DNA of 64,000 nt. Origin: Pomphorhynchus laevis (Eukaryota; Acanthocephala; Palaeacanthocephala; Echinorhynchida; Pomphorhynchidae). Location of the stretch: assembly GCA_012934845.2 (NCBI GenBank), contig WNNJ02000853.1, positions 1-64,000 of the forward strand. The letters are read 5' to 3'. The notes below the pieces were generated by a model. The model made no database searches, was not told the origin of the DNA, and was given only the letters and a program-made list of their open reading frames with translations. A program made the position numbers and the translations under genes. Below, one piece after another: positions 35,672 through 46,717 of this stretch; the first letter of the stretch is position 1, and every line of letters begins with the position of its first letter.

Positions 35672-36283
35672 GAGTCCTTGAGATGAAGAGGAGTGAGGCG
35701 GGGTTATGTACGGAGTATAGTGGGAACAAATGTGCTTAGGGATTAATCTAGTAATGTCATGGGGAGACGGATAGACCGCGTCTCCTGAAGGACTATAACA
35801 TTTGCATCTCTACCAGATAGAAGTCTAAGGGCAGAAGCTCATCCCGAATTCCACTGAAGAATATTCAGTGAAAAAGGCTCACGAGTACTCTGCATTGTGT
35901 TTGGTTAGCTGGGTGAGATTGCCTCATCCCTATACAGAGCTAGGGGCGGAAAGGCTGCCCTTCCCGCCACCAACTCTGTCCTGGGCGAGCACTTGCCCAC
36001 GGGCATTGTCTATATTTCCATGTAAAGCCGAATCGTCTTTCTTCTTCAAGAGCTTCTTGTTCTTAATGGGGGAACGACGTGAGCCGAGGCCCCCTCTTTT
36101 TCGAGCTAGGTAAAGAATGCTGAGTGGAAACTCTCGGACTTAAATAAAGTGCAGAGACCAAGGCGGATACCATATTTTCCACATTTTTGATGGCAGAATG
36201 TATCTTAACGTCCATAACACTTAGGAATTCCTTGTCTGTCATCCTTGAGGCCGCGCCAGAATAAGTTGAATCGGGTTTCTTGA

Positions 36284-36961
36284 CTACAGCAGACCTGGAG
36301 AAGTTGTTCTGGTAATCTTTAAAGCATGTACATATACGAGGCCATGCAAGATGGCTCCCACCACAGTTTGAGCATAGGGCGGGTGAAACGCACTTCTCCC
36401 CGGAACCAATACTTTTGCATGATGGGAGACTACAGACTCCGAAGGTCTTTGATCTGGAACAGTTTGAGGCCCAGTGCCCCCACTTATAGCATGTGTTACA
36501 GTGGGGTAGGTAAAATCCTCTGCACTCATAACAGTAAAGCGAAAGTTATACCCTAAAAATTGATTATATGACGATTTGGCAAGTGTTTTGGCATGCTCAA
36601 TAGGGGATGAACAGAAACCTACAGGAAGTGAAAATCCACTTTTTCCCATAACAGACCGGAAGTTTGAAATTTTGTAAACTTTTTTCAGAACTTCAATATC
36701 ATTTTCTTCTCGATGCGGAGGAAGATTGTTCACTTTAACAGATGCTAGAGTGGGTTTAAAGTGAATCGAACCCAGATGTTTCAGATTTAAATCGAAGAAG
36801 ATCTCATAATCCTTCGCAATATCAGAGGTTGCGAAGGAAATTTTTATTTCCGATTCATGAAATTTGACCAAATTGAACAGGATTCGATTGTTGGCACACT
36901 TAGCGATAAATGGTCTTAGAAAGACATTAAATAAATTGTGCATTTCCAGAGGTTGTGACAT
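36284..36961 (-). pseudogene. ORF1 (gag-like, zinc-knuckle) of LINE copy A
   Basis: A 225-codon open frame. The first 150 residues match ORF1 of copy B, including EHAKTLAKSSYNQFLGYNF, a segment usually ahead of CCHC knuckles. After about residue 155 the true frame continues in another phase, where CYKWGHWASNC and CSNCGGSH knuckles can be read, so the listed frame ends in a shifted tail. ORF1 proteins of I/Jockey-type LINEs bind element RNA. One frameshift is therefore visible near 36490. Confidence 0.8.
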
Positions 36962-38063
36962 TGAGATAACAATTTTTTTTAGTTTAGGGATTGGGGGAGT
37001 ACTCCCTCTCCCAGCAAATTAACAGCAGAAAAATCACTTACTTGTTTTTCAGGAATTGTAGAAGAAATTAACGTTTTACCTTTCGAAATGTCCATTTTGC
37101 TTGAATTAGCCATGTATCTGGAAAAACATTTTTTACTAAACTCACAAAACCTGGCATGTGCCCTAACATTGAAGGCGCACCGCCTATGCAGATAGAACCA
37201 ATTTTATTCCAGTCGATACCATGCGTTTTAAGAAATCATGTAACAATCTGAAAATGACAGTTGATTTGGCAGTTAATTCCAACTTTGTGCAAAATAGAAA
37301 TTCATCACGAAATGACGCGTCTTCTACATAACGAACGAAGACAAGCAAATGACTCATATTGGTGACATCAGTTGATTCGTCTAGTTGTAAAACTAATTCG
37401 TACTATACTGCTTTTGATTCTATATACAATTTGTGTAAGGACGTCTTCGCTCATCTCAAATATTCTTTATTTCATGATATCGTTTAATAACTAAATATCT
37501 TTGGGCTTTTTCATTGCTTATTCTCCATGGACCAGTTGTCCCATTTTTCTGTGCAGCAAGTTTAATTAGCTTTCCACGCTACAATATGAGGCTTTTTCTC
37601 TTGCAATTACGTACGAAACTTCATTAGAGGCTTCCAACATTAGTTATTCGTGCTTGACAAATTGGAATCTGGAAGGGTTCCCTTCTGGTCTAATCGTGTC
37701 CTCTTTCGTTTCATTTCCTCTTCTGTTCCATCTCCACCATGTACATTATTGAAGTGGATCAGTAACTTGAATAGTTGCAAACTTTCATTGGCAAGAACCA
37801 AATTACAAGTCATGCATTACTCTTTGATTATGTCTTTCTCAACAACCTTTGTCAAACCGAACTTTACAAATTCGTCTTTCTAGCCTCTCTTACTCCTTAA
37901 CGTCATGGTGAGATAAACAATCTGAAATTATCAATATGAGATAAAAAAATCTTTCATTTCATTTGAATGTTTTACTGAGTAGAATGTTTGTGACTAACAA
38001 AAACTCCTTCCGTGACCAACCTGGTGGGTCATGATCCGTGGATAAAGAAACCCTAATTTAAGG

Positions 38064-41000
38064 TGAGCGAAGCAATTAGTTACCTCATCCTTGAGGTATT
38101 TTATACCTCATACTTTTACCTGTTTGTTCGGAATCCATGCTCTCTGTAGATTAAAAATGCTTACGATGCTGATATAAAATATACTGACCTATTAAATCTA
38201 AATTCCATAAGTCAGTAGCTTAAAGCTATGATTAAGTATCGCAATACTCCTGTATGCGTCCATCGAATTACAGTAACCTTTACTTTTGTATTGGATTTTT
38301 ATTGAACCGTTTCTAAAAGACATTGGATTAATATGACATGTAATCAATAGCCTATTAAAATAGCAATAGTTTACTTTAACTGTTCAACACATAATTAATC
38401 TATTCCAGTAGTGCTACTATTCTTTAAGATTAATAGTGTTCATTAAACTTCAACGAGCGTGAAAGATAATCTGAACACATGAAGCCTTGAAGTGTGATAC
38501 TAGTTGTCAAAGTACATGCATGTTTCCCGATGTGGAGTGACTAGAATTGACTAAAAGTGTGGATGCCGATTGTCTATTCGGATCATTGACGATGTATTAG
38601 CCTTAATCATCCAAAATGTTGACTCAGCCCTATGAATACTAGTTTGAAGTAAAGTTTGCGCAAATCTCCAAATTTCTTTATTATTAAATCGTATTGATAT
38701 CTTTTATTTAGTACAATTTAATCTTTATGAAATTGTTTGAACCATGCAGATTTCACTCGGTGAAAGTCCTTACGACTACCCTATATCTATCTACAAGCTG
38801 CCTGAAGGCTGGATATCATTGCAGTCTCCTTAGTTTCTTGCTTTAAGAAGTTGGAAAGCTCGATTAAGCTAATCAAGTGCTGAAAGACTCATTTTTCTTC
38901 TGGGTTGTCAGGTCAGTTCGATTGAATGTATGCTGAATATAGAAGAGAACAAACAGGATAGAGACTGTGCTTACTCACTTATGCCCATTTTGAGGATAAC
39001 AGTAACCCTGTGTCTTCCTACAGTTTTCATATTTAAGAAGTAGTTAATCGTGAATTAAAATCTACCGCGACAATTATTGGGCTTGTGCTGTTTATGGAAA
39101 CTGATAGATCTTACCCAGAAGTTGAGAGATATCATTACCTGCCGCATAAGAGTGGGTTTAAAATATCAAGCAACAGTAATGTCGGTAGGTATTTCAAACA
39201 GTATTGAATATAGCAATGAACTGTATCGTTAATCATCTAACTTTCGATTTACACCCAAAATAATCATTCTAAAAACTGGGTAAAGAGTAAGTATTTGTAA
39301 TCATTGTTTTTAATTACAGCGAAGAAGGTATCAAACCCATATGCAATACCAGATTAATAGATCTCAACATTGTAAATATATCATTGAAAAGATATCATAA
39401 AATAATATCTAATAATATTAATATATTAATATTATTATAATCTAATAATATCTAATAATATATATTATTACTAGATAATAATAAATTAATATTTAATATT
39501 GAATTATTATTAGATGATAATAAGATAATACGAAAATATTTTTCTGATATCAAATTCAAAATAAAATGAATTTGCACAAAAAATACTTGATGCAAGCTAT
39601 AATGCAATATAATGTTCGTTAAAACGAAGAAGTTTTATTGAATTCTCATTAATTTAAATTCTACAATAAGAAGTACACAAACAACCACGAAAGTGAGAGA
39701 ATTCGTAAAATCTTGTCAACTATATTTAATTACAAATAATCCCTTTAATTACATATTTATCTCTTTAGTTATTCCTTTTTACGTAAATTAGATACATTCG
39801 AAAATTAACCAAATTGATCTGCTCTCAACGTTTTCAAGTATTTCGACCAAAATATTATACGCCGTAAATTATTTGCATATTTATTCAATAAAAATTTAAA
39901 TTTAATATTACATTTTTCTTGTTAATCGTAATCTAATATCTAATAAATAATTTCATTCATTGATATTATGTTTTTGAGTGACAACGGCACATCCTGATGT
40001 TTTCCAGCGATAAAATATGTATGTATTCCAGCAATCAAAATAGGTGCGCTTTCCAAAAAATAACATGAAACATTAACTGCCTTTGCATTGCAGTTTTGTT
40101 ATCAAATCTATTGACATGTGTTCTCTATTCATTTGCAAAATAATACCAAAATGCTATTATATACCAATTGGGAAAGATAAATTACGTAATAAATTATATA
40201 ATTTTGAAAATTCGTTCCTTATCAGCAATGACCGAACATTGGACATGCAAATTTTTGCATTTCATTTTAAAGGTAAATTCAAGCAGAATGCAGCGAAACG
40301 AGTCATCTCGTAAATCTTAAAATTTTCAACTTTTTGATATTTTGATTTTTTTATTTATTTCGTCATCTAGACGATTCGATTTATTTATCGATTCGTCATT
40401 TAGACGAATCGATACTTTTTTAAATAGCGAAAAATATTTTATAAAATATCAAAAAGCTTATAAAATTGTATACATTAATACCTGAATTGTCATTAGCGAA
40501 ATATAAATTTGTTTTCGATCCCTTGAAACTAAAGATTCACTAGAAACTAAAATTCATTCGTTAAATATAACGATTTGTATTCTCTCACAAAAGATATTAA
40601 GATCTCTTTTGTCTTATTTTATATTCTATTTTAATTGTATATTAATTTTTATCACATTTTTATCGGATTTACATACAAAAATAAGAGTCACCGTTACTGT
40701 GTATCTTGAGTTAAATAAAAACAATGCTCAATTCAATCTAACGAAACGGGTGTTGTCGAAATACAAATCTGAAGAAAAAACACACACAATTAGATATTAA
40801 AGCACAACCGAAATTTAATTTTTAACGATAATTTATAATTATTTGTTTCGTGTTAATTAATTATTAATTTTATTTTCTGTAAATATTTGTGTAATATTAT
40901 ACTATAATATTATATATTATAATATTATATATTATAGCATATAATATTATAATATTAAAATATAATATATTATATTATAGTATAGAAATACATCCTGATT

Positions 41001-41397
41001 GAATTATTTCAGTTGATAATTTCTACTATAAAAGAGATTTTTTATATCATTTCTACATATAAGTTTATAATTAAGATTATAAATTTTATAATTTTATAAT
41101 TTTATAAATATGCGTTAGCATATTTATGTATATCACTATCCGAATATAAAAAGATTTCAAATTCAAATCATTTGCGTTTAAATCTTTCTTCGTTTGTGTG
41201 GGAATATTTGGTGTTTTTATCTTTCAAGTCAAATGATTTTTTTTATTTCCTTCGTTCATTCTTTCAGATCTTATATTTCCAATTCTTATGCGTTCAAACC
41301 TTCTTTTTCTAAATTTTATTTATTCAAATCTATTTGTATATATCATAAAGATTTGCTTTCGTGTCAAAGTGAACTTTCTTAAGATTGATGGATATTT
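38064..41397. other. Intronic stretch without recognised features
   Basis: The part at about 38200-39350 is less AT-rich than the rest and may be an old, unrecognised insertion; I could not match it to any family. From 39400 on it is AT-rich, with a small hairpin set around 40362-40415 (CGATTCGTC/GACGAATCG). Short frames at 40083, 40609 and 41194 are not supported as genes. Confidence 0.45.
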
Positions 41398-41545
41398 AGT
41401 AGACACGAGTAATTTATTGTAGAAAATAATACTAGCTTTCGACGATAGCGGCCTTATAAAGCTTGGTAAGGGCGGTATTGTAGAAAGCTAAAATTATTTA
41501 ATTTTTACAATAAATTACTCGTGTTCATAATCTCCATCAATCTTA
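41398..41545. repeat. Fold-back palindrome with about 45-bp arms
   Basis: ACACGAGTAATTTATTGTAG, AAAATAAT and TAGCTTTC at the left are mirrored by GAAAGCTAAAATTATT and TACAATAAATTACTCGTGT at the right. The centre (GACGATAGCGGCCTTATAAAG...) resembles a Penelope-type GGCCGCTATCGTCGAAAGC tail on the minus strand. Confidence 0.8.
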
Positions 41546-41589
41546 AGAAAATATAAATTTATATTTAACAATATAACAAATAATATTAT

Positions 41590-41965
41590 TAATCCTTATT
41601 AATCCTTAGTAATATTAGAGTAATCCCCTCTAATCCTTATTTTGATACAACGTCTGTTATTTATTAGTCAATTCATAAAATTGACTTTTATTTTATATTT
41701 CAATTTTAAATTTTAATTTGATATGATAATAAGATAAACAAGATAATTAAATATCATGGATATTAGATTTCATATTAGATTTTTATTTTTAATTCCAGTT
41801 TATAATTCATCTTGATATAAATTATATAAAATCTTATAACAATTATTTATTATTAATTAATTTTTTATTATTTAACTATTTAACTTTTATTTTGCTTTAT
41901 TTTTAATTTGCAATATAAAATACGTAAACTCATTTAGCTTATTTAATTTAATTTATTTAATTCAT
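41590..41965 (+). repeat. Copy of the interspersed repeat family, centre lost
   Basis: Carries TTATTTTGATACAACGTCTG, TTATTTATTAGTCAATTCAT, AAATTGACTTTTATTTTATA and the end AAAATACGTAAACTCATTTA. It stops 25 bp before the exon at 41990, so the exon's acceptor lies next to repeat-derived DNA. Confidence 0.65.
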
Positions 41966-41989
41966 TTTAATATAATATTATATTTATAG

Positions 41990-42187
41990 CCGCCATCGTC
42001 AAATAAAGTATCCTTTAAAAATGACAAACGTAAAAAGATTCAAAATCTCGTAATTCCTTGTGGCAATGTAGTCGATACGAAACATAATTCAGCTACTCCA
42101 GAGATCCGTGTAAAACTTCAACAACATAATTGCTCTGTTAAACAAAATAGCTCTGTGAAGACAGACAATTCTTACAGAAATAGCAGA
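41990..42187 (+). CDS. Exon following the 32240 coiled-coil exon
   Basis: 66 codons, open in phase 0 across the exon and in phase with the exon ending at 32935. It reads PPSSNKVSFKNDKRKKIQNL, VIPCGNVVDTKHNSA, then KQNSSVKTDNSYRNSR. Acceptor TTTATAG, donor GTAAGT (consensus). The segment is basic and Ser/Asn-rich, probably disordered, with no recognised domain. The following intron opens at 42188 and is filled by transposons to the end of the window, so the next exon lies outside or was not found. Confidence 0.7.
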
Positions 42188-42444
42188 GTAAGTCTTTTCT
42201 CTTACCAAAAACTTTGTTAAAAATCTTTTTACTTATCTATTTAATTTTTTTTAAATTTAAAACACTATATAAAGTGAGAGAAATAAACTTATACACATAC
42301 CTTAAAGAAGCTATTTAAATACATTTTTATGATTTCTTACTGTCATATAGCCTTTTTAATAAAAAAATAAAAAAGGATTTATTTTAACGTGGCAAATGCG
42401 TGCCAGCGCACGCTTACATGACCACAACAAAACAAGACTGTAAA

Positions 42445-43576
42445 TCAGGTGTCGAGAAGGTGTGAACGGAGGAGGTGTTTGAATGTGATAAAGGAGGGGG
42501 CGCGGCGGACGTCGAGAGGGAGTTGATTCCAGGCGAGTGAGGCGGCGACGAGGAAGGATCGGAGACCGTAGTTGTTGGAGTAATTAGGAACGTGGAGTAA
42601 GAAGGTATGACAGGAACGAAGCGATAGCGAGGTGGGGCGAGTATCGTCTAAGAAAGGAAGGTTGATGAACGATGGGGAGCCGACAGCGATGAGACGAAAA
42701 GGTAACGAGAAGAAGGCGGAGTTTGATGCGGATGTGGATGGTGGGCCAGGAGAGTTGGGCAAAATATGTGGATGTGTGGTCGAAGCGACGGAGACGAAAG
42801 AGCACTCGAACGGCGGTGTTGATTATTCGTTGTAGGGGTAGGATGATGGATTTTGGAGAATTGGCGAAAAGGCTAAGGCAGTAATCGATTTTAGGGAAAA
42901 GAAGCGATGAAAGAAGAGACATACAAGAACGGAAGTCGATAAGAAGGCGGATACGGCGGATGTCACGGAGAATTAAGTTAGATGAGCGGACCTTGTCACG
43001 GACGAAGGGTTTAAGGGAAAGGTGATCATCGAAATGGAAGCCTAAGAAAGTGAGATTGTGGACTATGGGGCAAAATATTTGCCTCGATGAGGCAAAATAT
43101 ACAGTGGGAGGAGATATGTTTGGTTTACGGGGGAGGATCCACATTATTTTGGACTTTTCGGGGTTTAGAACGAGATGGAGATTGGAGAGACGTTTGTAGA
43201 TAGAAGAAAGACAGTTGGAGGCAGAAATGCCGATATCGTGTATGCGATGTGCGGGTGCATGAGCATAGATTAGAATGTCATCGGCATATTGCATGACCTT
43301 AAAGGAGTAAGGTTTGATAAACGGAGATAGATCGCCAAGCAGAAGAGAGAAAAGCAGAGGACCTAGGACTGAACCTTGTGGGACCCCGCAAAAAATAGGG
43401 ATGGGAGGGGAGGATGATGAATTAGAACAGACGCGAAAGGAACGGTCGGATAGATATGAGGCGAACCATGCTACGGAGGAGGAAGAAAAGCCGTAATCAT
43501 AACGAAGGCGAAGAAAGGAGGACGGAGTGGTCGACAATGTCGAATGCGGAGGAGAGGTCGAGGGAGATGAGAACAC
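42445..43576 (-). CDS. L2/CR1-like ORF2, RT C-terminal part (two frames)
   Basis: Reverse-transcriptase fingers to thumb and the terminal tail. SSSSVAWFASYLSDRSFRV and FCGVPQGSVLGPLLFSLLL are followed by the catalytic YADD of MQYADDILIYAH (about 43300-43265), then LNPEKSKIMW and LTFLGFHFDD. The frame used from 43576 changes at about 42710, after which the ending LRSFLVAASLAWNQLPLDV...HLLDT is read to 42445. The two frames together with 43497-45356 make up one ORF2, so this is a pseudogene in the strict sense, although only lightly damaged. Confidence 0.85.
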
Positions 43577-45356
43577 TATATAGAGCCTTGTCTCGAGAAA
43601 TGAGTAAGTCGTTGTACACTTTTATGCATGCGATTTCTGTCGAGTGATTAGAGCGGAAAGCGGATTGGAAAGGAGGGTAGAGATTGGATGAGGAGAGATA
43701 AGCGTTGATTTGTATTAAGATGAGGCGTTCTAAGAGCTTAGAAAGAGTAGGGAGTAGTGAAATAGGGCGATAGCTAGAAGGAAGGAAGGGGTCGAGCGAT
43801 TGTTTCTTAAGGAGGGGACGAACGATTGCGGATTTCCAGTGTGAAGGGAAGATACGACTGCGGATGGACGAGTTAAACAAGGTTGTGAGAAATGGGGATA
43901 TCGATGAGCATATAGATTTTAATATGTGAGTAGGCAGGGGATCGGCAGGTGAGGTTTTGTTGGGCAAGGACATGAGGACAGATGATACTTCTGTAGGTGA
44001 GACTGGGAGAAGATGAAAAGAGTTCCGGGAGGATGAGATTAGGCTGGGCAGAGTGGGATAGGATGGAGACCGGGGTGTGTGAGAGAGCAACGTGGATACT
44101 TTAGTCTGGAGAAATGACGAATAATCATTGGCATTGATGTTGCACGGCGAAGAGGAGCGAGCAAGGATTGAGTTAAAAGTATGCCAGAGAGTCTTAGAGT
44201 TGAATGAAGTGATGATTTTATGCTGCCAGAAGGAGTTGCATTTGGTACGTAGTAGGTTGAGATGAGACCGGCGAAGAGCAAGATAGGAATCACGGAAAGA
44301 CGGAGTGATCGAGCGGAAATCACGTCTGAGAGAGCGGTGATAGACTCGAAAAGCATGGCGGAGTCGACGCTTTGATAGTAGGCATTGGATGTCAAACCAT
44401 GGGGCACGGTGCAAGCGACGGTGTGGGTGAGACTTGAAGGGCAAGAGAATATCGAGAGTGGATGTGAGTTCAGAGTCGAAAAGAAAGGCGAGATCGTGAG
44501 GAGATGATTTTGTTATTGTGGGTAATGATAGAGATGATTTGAGTAAGGCAGAGCGGAGAAGGGAGAGGTCAAGATTTCTCCAAGGGCGACGTAGAATTGT
44601 AGGTGTGTGAGGAGGGGTGTGGTTGTGAGTGAGATCAAGGGTGATAAGAAAGTGATCGGATAGACCAGGATTAGAGATGGACAGTGAGGTGTAGGCAGCT
44701 AAATTATCGGGGACAGCGATGATGTCGAGTGCCCCACCAAGTACATGTGTGGGGGCAGTGGATATTAGTTTGTAATTGTAGTTGGATAGAATGTTGATGA
44801 ACCGGATGGAATCCGTGGAAGAGGGGCGGTCTAGGCGGATATTGAAGTCGCCTAGAACGAGTGAAGGGATTGAGGACAAAGCACAATGAGAAAGGAGGTC
44901 ACCGAGTTCGGTAAAAAATAAGGCAGTAGGAGCTGATGAACCAGGACGGTATACAATGGCGAGATCTAGAGTGATCGGGTTAGAATAACGACAAGTGAGC
45001 AATTCAAAAGAGCAAGGACTGAAAGGGGGATTGATTTTGCGAAGAGACGCGGGGTGACGCGCGAATGCGACGATGCCGCCATGATTAGAGGATTTAGAAG
45101 GGCATGAGCTGAGGGGGCGGGCGGATTCGACTAGGGAGCAACCGGTAGAGAGCAGACGGTGAATGGAAAGGTCGTCGGAATCTGAGTGCCAGGATTCGGT
45201 GAGGCAGAAGAGATCGATGGATTGCTTGGTGAATAGGTTGAGGATAAGATCGGATTTATTGAGAATAGATCTAGTGTTAAGGAGACCGAGGCGGAAACCG
45301 TGTGTTGTGGCGAAAGAGTCTAGTGGAGAAGACACATAGGAGAGATGGAGCGCCAT
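43497..45356 (-). CDS. L2/CR1-like ORF2, endonuclease and RT N-terminal part
   Basis: A 619-codon open frame. The APE endonuclease occupies about residues 20-245 (LGLLNTRSILNKSDLILNLF, DLFCLTESWH, VLGDFNIRLDRPSS, and the SDHFLITLDL box near the end). A linker follows, then RT motifs from about residue 470: SWKSAIVRPLLKK-type region, SSYRPISLLPTLSKLLERLI, FQSAFRSNHSTEIAC, VLISLDLSSAFDIVDHSVLL. The frame shifts right after the DHSVLL segment, and the protein continues in the frame starting at 43576. The endonuclease nicks the target and the RT copies element RNA from the nick. Ser/Leu-rich composition reflects its GC-richer codon use, unlike the host exons. Confidence 0.9.
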   Translation of the reverse strand: MALHLSYVSSPLDSFATTHGFRLGLLNTRSILNKSDLILNLFTKQSIDLFCLTESWHSDSDDLSIHRLLSTGCSLVESARPLSSCPSKSSNHGGIVAFARHPASLRKINPPFSPCSFELLTCRYSNPITLDLAIVYRPGSSAPTALFFTELGDLLSHCALSSIPSLVLGDFNIRLDRPSSTDSIRFINILSNYNYKLISTAPTHVLGGALDIIAVPDNLAAYTSLSISNPGLSDHFLITLDLTHNHTPPHTPTILRRPWRNLDLSLLRSALLKSSLSLPTITKSSPHDLAFLFDSELTSTLDILLPFKSHPHRRLHRAPWFDIQCLLSKRRLRHAFRVYHRSLRRDFRSITPSFRDSYLALRRSHLNLLRTKCNSFWQHKIITSFNSKTLWHTFNSILARSSSPCNINANDYSSFLQTKVSTLLSHTPRSPSYPTLPSLISSSRNSFHLLPVSPTEVSSVLMSLPNKTSPADPLPTHILKSICSSISPFLTTLFNSSIRSRIFPSHWKSAIVRPLLKKQSLDPFLPSSYRPISLLPTLSKLLERLILIQINAYLSSSNLYPPFQSAFRSNHSTEIACIKVYNDLLISRDKALYSVLISLDLSSAFDIVDHSVLLSSPSL

Positions 45357-45585
45357 CGAATTTTTGGACGGGTGTGGACAACTTGAAAATTTCCGTCTAT
45401 GTTTCGGATTGAGAGTGAGGTTTCGCCGTTTTCCTCGCGACGGCGTTTTTCTATGCGGGCTGAAGAGATTTGAGCGATTTCAGAAGGGGCGCGATCGGGG
45501 AAAATTCGAGTATTTGAAGATGACATGAGTTTGAATCGTTGAGAGAGGACAGAAGACGCGTGAGAGCGATGCTTGAAAACAATTT

Positions 45586-46371
45586 TTAGGAGAGGGGCTG
45601 GGAAGGATTAGATTGAGAAGATTTGTTTAGACGGATAAATGCGACAGGAGAAATGTCCTTGAAAAAGGAAGGTTTATCCGCAGGGACAATAGACGAGAGG
45701 ATGGATCTGAAGGCGGAAACATCGTAGTCTAGACGTGCTTGTGGAGATAAGGAGTTAGAAGGCGTGATATTAGTAACAATGACGCAACGATCGCGAGAAG
45801 CAAAGCGCTTCCGTAAAGGAGGACGACTGACGTGAGTAGGTGAGATCACGATAGAAGAGCTGGCAGTTGATGATTTGGAGGGATTTGGTTTGACGACGGG
45901 AGACATAGAGGATAATGATAATAAAGAGGGTGGCAAGCGATGTGAGGAAAGGTTATGAGTGGAAGGATAGTGGAGGTTGGTGGAGGTGATTTTGATTGAT
46001 GGATGCAAGGTATTGAGAGACGAGACGGGAAGGACGGGACGTGGGGTGTCGGGGAGTGAATATACATTAGTTGTAACAATTTGCGGCTCCGTCACTGTCT
46101 CGGTAGATTTATCATAAACTTGACAAAATCCATCTTGCTGCGATACAATTTGCGGCTCCTTCACTGTCTCAGTAGATTTATTAGAGATTTGAGAAATTCG
46201 ATCATGCTGCGATGCCATTTCCAATTGCTCTAATCGTTTTATTAACAAGTTGATTTGTTTCGCCGCACAGAATCCGCAGTAGAACGGTGATCCGCCACAA
46301 GTTTCCTGACCCAAAGCACAATTATGTGTTACTGATGTCCAGATTTGACAGCCGCTAGCGGAGCATTCCAC
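45586..46371 (-). CDS. L2/CR1-like ORF1 with PHD-like finger
   Basis: A Cys-rich N-terminus, C-SASGC-QIWTSVTHNC then CGGSPFYCGFCAAK, forms a PHD-like zinc finger of the kind found in CR1/L2 ORF1 proteins. It is followed by a short helix (LLIKRLEQLE), an internal 22-residue repeat (NKSTETVKEPQIVSQQD and DKSTETVTEPQIV), and a long Ser/Pro-rich tail. The listed start is a GTG at 46371. The same frame is open further upstream (KTGKLENIQVEC), so the true start lies upstream or was lost. ORF1 products bind element RNA and chaperone it. Confidence 0.8.
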   Translation of the reverse strand: MECSASGCQIWTSVTHNCALGQETCGGSPFYCGFCAAKQINLLIKRLEQLEMASQHDRISQISNKSTETVKEPQIVSQQDGFCQVYDKSTETVTEPQIVTTNVYSLPDTPRPVLPVSSLNTLHPSIKITSTNLHYPSTHNLSSHRLPPSLLSLSSMSPVVKPNPSKSSTASSSIVISPTHVSRPPLRKRFASRDRCVIVTNITPSNSLSPQARLDYDVSAFRSILSSIVPADKPSFFKDISPVAFIRLNKSSQSNPSQPLS

Positions 46372-46634
46372 TTGTATGTTTTCGAGCTTGCCGGTTTTAT
46401 CGGTATCAACAGAGATTGCTCGCTTTGCTTTTGGTAGATTTTTCTTCTTGGCTCCGATTAACTGTAGGTTGCAATAGTTTACAATTTTTAAATAAAGAAT
46501 TTATATTATCGATTTTTCTTAGTTCCTTGATTCTTCTTTATTTATTGATTTCGAAAAAATATTTTAAAGATTATGTTAGATATAACAATCATTGTTGATC
46601 GTGATTGCCGATCTTTTAAATTTTGCAGTTTATT

Positions 46635-46695
46635 AATCAAAACAATGAAGAAACACGAAAATTTTATTGACGTTTCGGCCTTATCCTTTATCATT
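46635..46695 (-). other. Penelope-type terminal tail
   Basis: On the minus strand it reads GATAAAGGATAAGGCCGAAACG then TCAATAAAATTTTCGTG. GGCCGAAACGT followed by AATAAA is the wording at Penelope-like element ends. It lies downstream of the minus-strand PLE fragment at 47940-48530 and may be its tail, separated by the repeat-protein segment. Confidence 0.5.
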
Positions 46696-46717
46696 CACGA
46701 AAAATTTTAGTCACAAA

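Larger units (their letters stand above)
34110..37020 (-). mobile_element. I/Jockey-like LINE copy A, nested in the hAT element
   Basis: Minus-strand order: ORF1 (36961-36284), linker, APE endonuclease (35671-35318), then RT up to the LSPILYL-equivalent position. It is homologous throughout to copy B at 51089-54530. The ORF1 proteins share NLFNVFLR, ESEIKISF/EYEIKISF, and FKPTLASVKVNN/FKPIQASLKINN. The copy stops at about 34110, inside the RT palm just before YADD. The 3' third is therefore missing, which is unusual for a LINE and points to a later deletion that also took the hAT C-terminus. Several frameshifts are present. Confidence 0.85.
34061..38055 (-). mobile_element. hAT DNA transposon (SCAND3/ZBED5-like), disrupted
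   Basis: Ends are CAGTGTTTCTTGATC (34061) and, on the other strand, TAGGGTTTCTTTATC (ending 38055), 12 of 15 matching. They are flanked by 8-bp ATATAAGG (34053-34060) and ATTTAAGG (38056-38063), one mismatch, as expected for hAT. The minus strand between about 37890 and 37030 encodes in broken frames a BED-type finger (CMTCNLVLANESLQLFKLLI...H), then QLDESTDVTNMSHLLVFVRY, an EFLFC segment, and GAPSMLGHMPGFVSLVKK. This is the order of hAT transposases related to SCAND3/ZBED5. The catalytic C-terminal half is absent, and in its place lies a LINE (34110-37020). About 50 bp of the hAT 3' end (34061-34109) survives beyond it. Confidence 0.85.
32936..41989 (+). other. Intron of 9.05 kb after the 32240 exon
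   Basis: Runs from GTTAGT to the acceptor TTATATTTATAG. It holds a LINE remnant, the hAT transposon with a nested LINE, a fold-back and a repeat-family copy. I see no host exon inside it. Confidence 0.6.
42362..46480 (-). mobile_element. L2/CR1-like LINE, nearly whole and recent
   Basis: A GC-rich 4.1-kb block in AT-rich DNA. Minus-strand order: ORF1 (from about 46470 to 45586), ORF2 endonuclease and RT (45356 to 42445), a short 3' UTR, and an A/T-simple tail near 42362. ORF2 ends with LPLDVRRAPSFITFKHLLRS, the short conserved C-terminus of L2/CR1 LINEs. ORF2 is broken by only two apparent single-base-type frame changes (near 43515 and 42710). ORF1 stays open upstream of 46371 without an ATG to about 46470, so the 5' end may be truncated. 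It lies in the intron after 42187, antisense to the host gene. Confidence 0.9.

Noticed and set aside
42632-43647. Several plus-strand frames of 60-67 codons rich in Arg/Glu/Gly
   Set aside because: Shadows of the GC-rich L2/CR1-like ORF2 on the minus strand.
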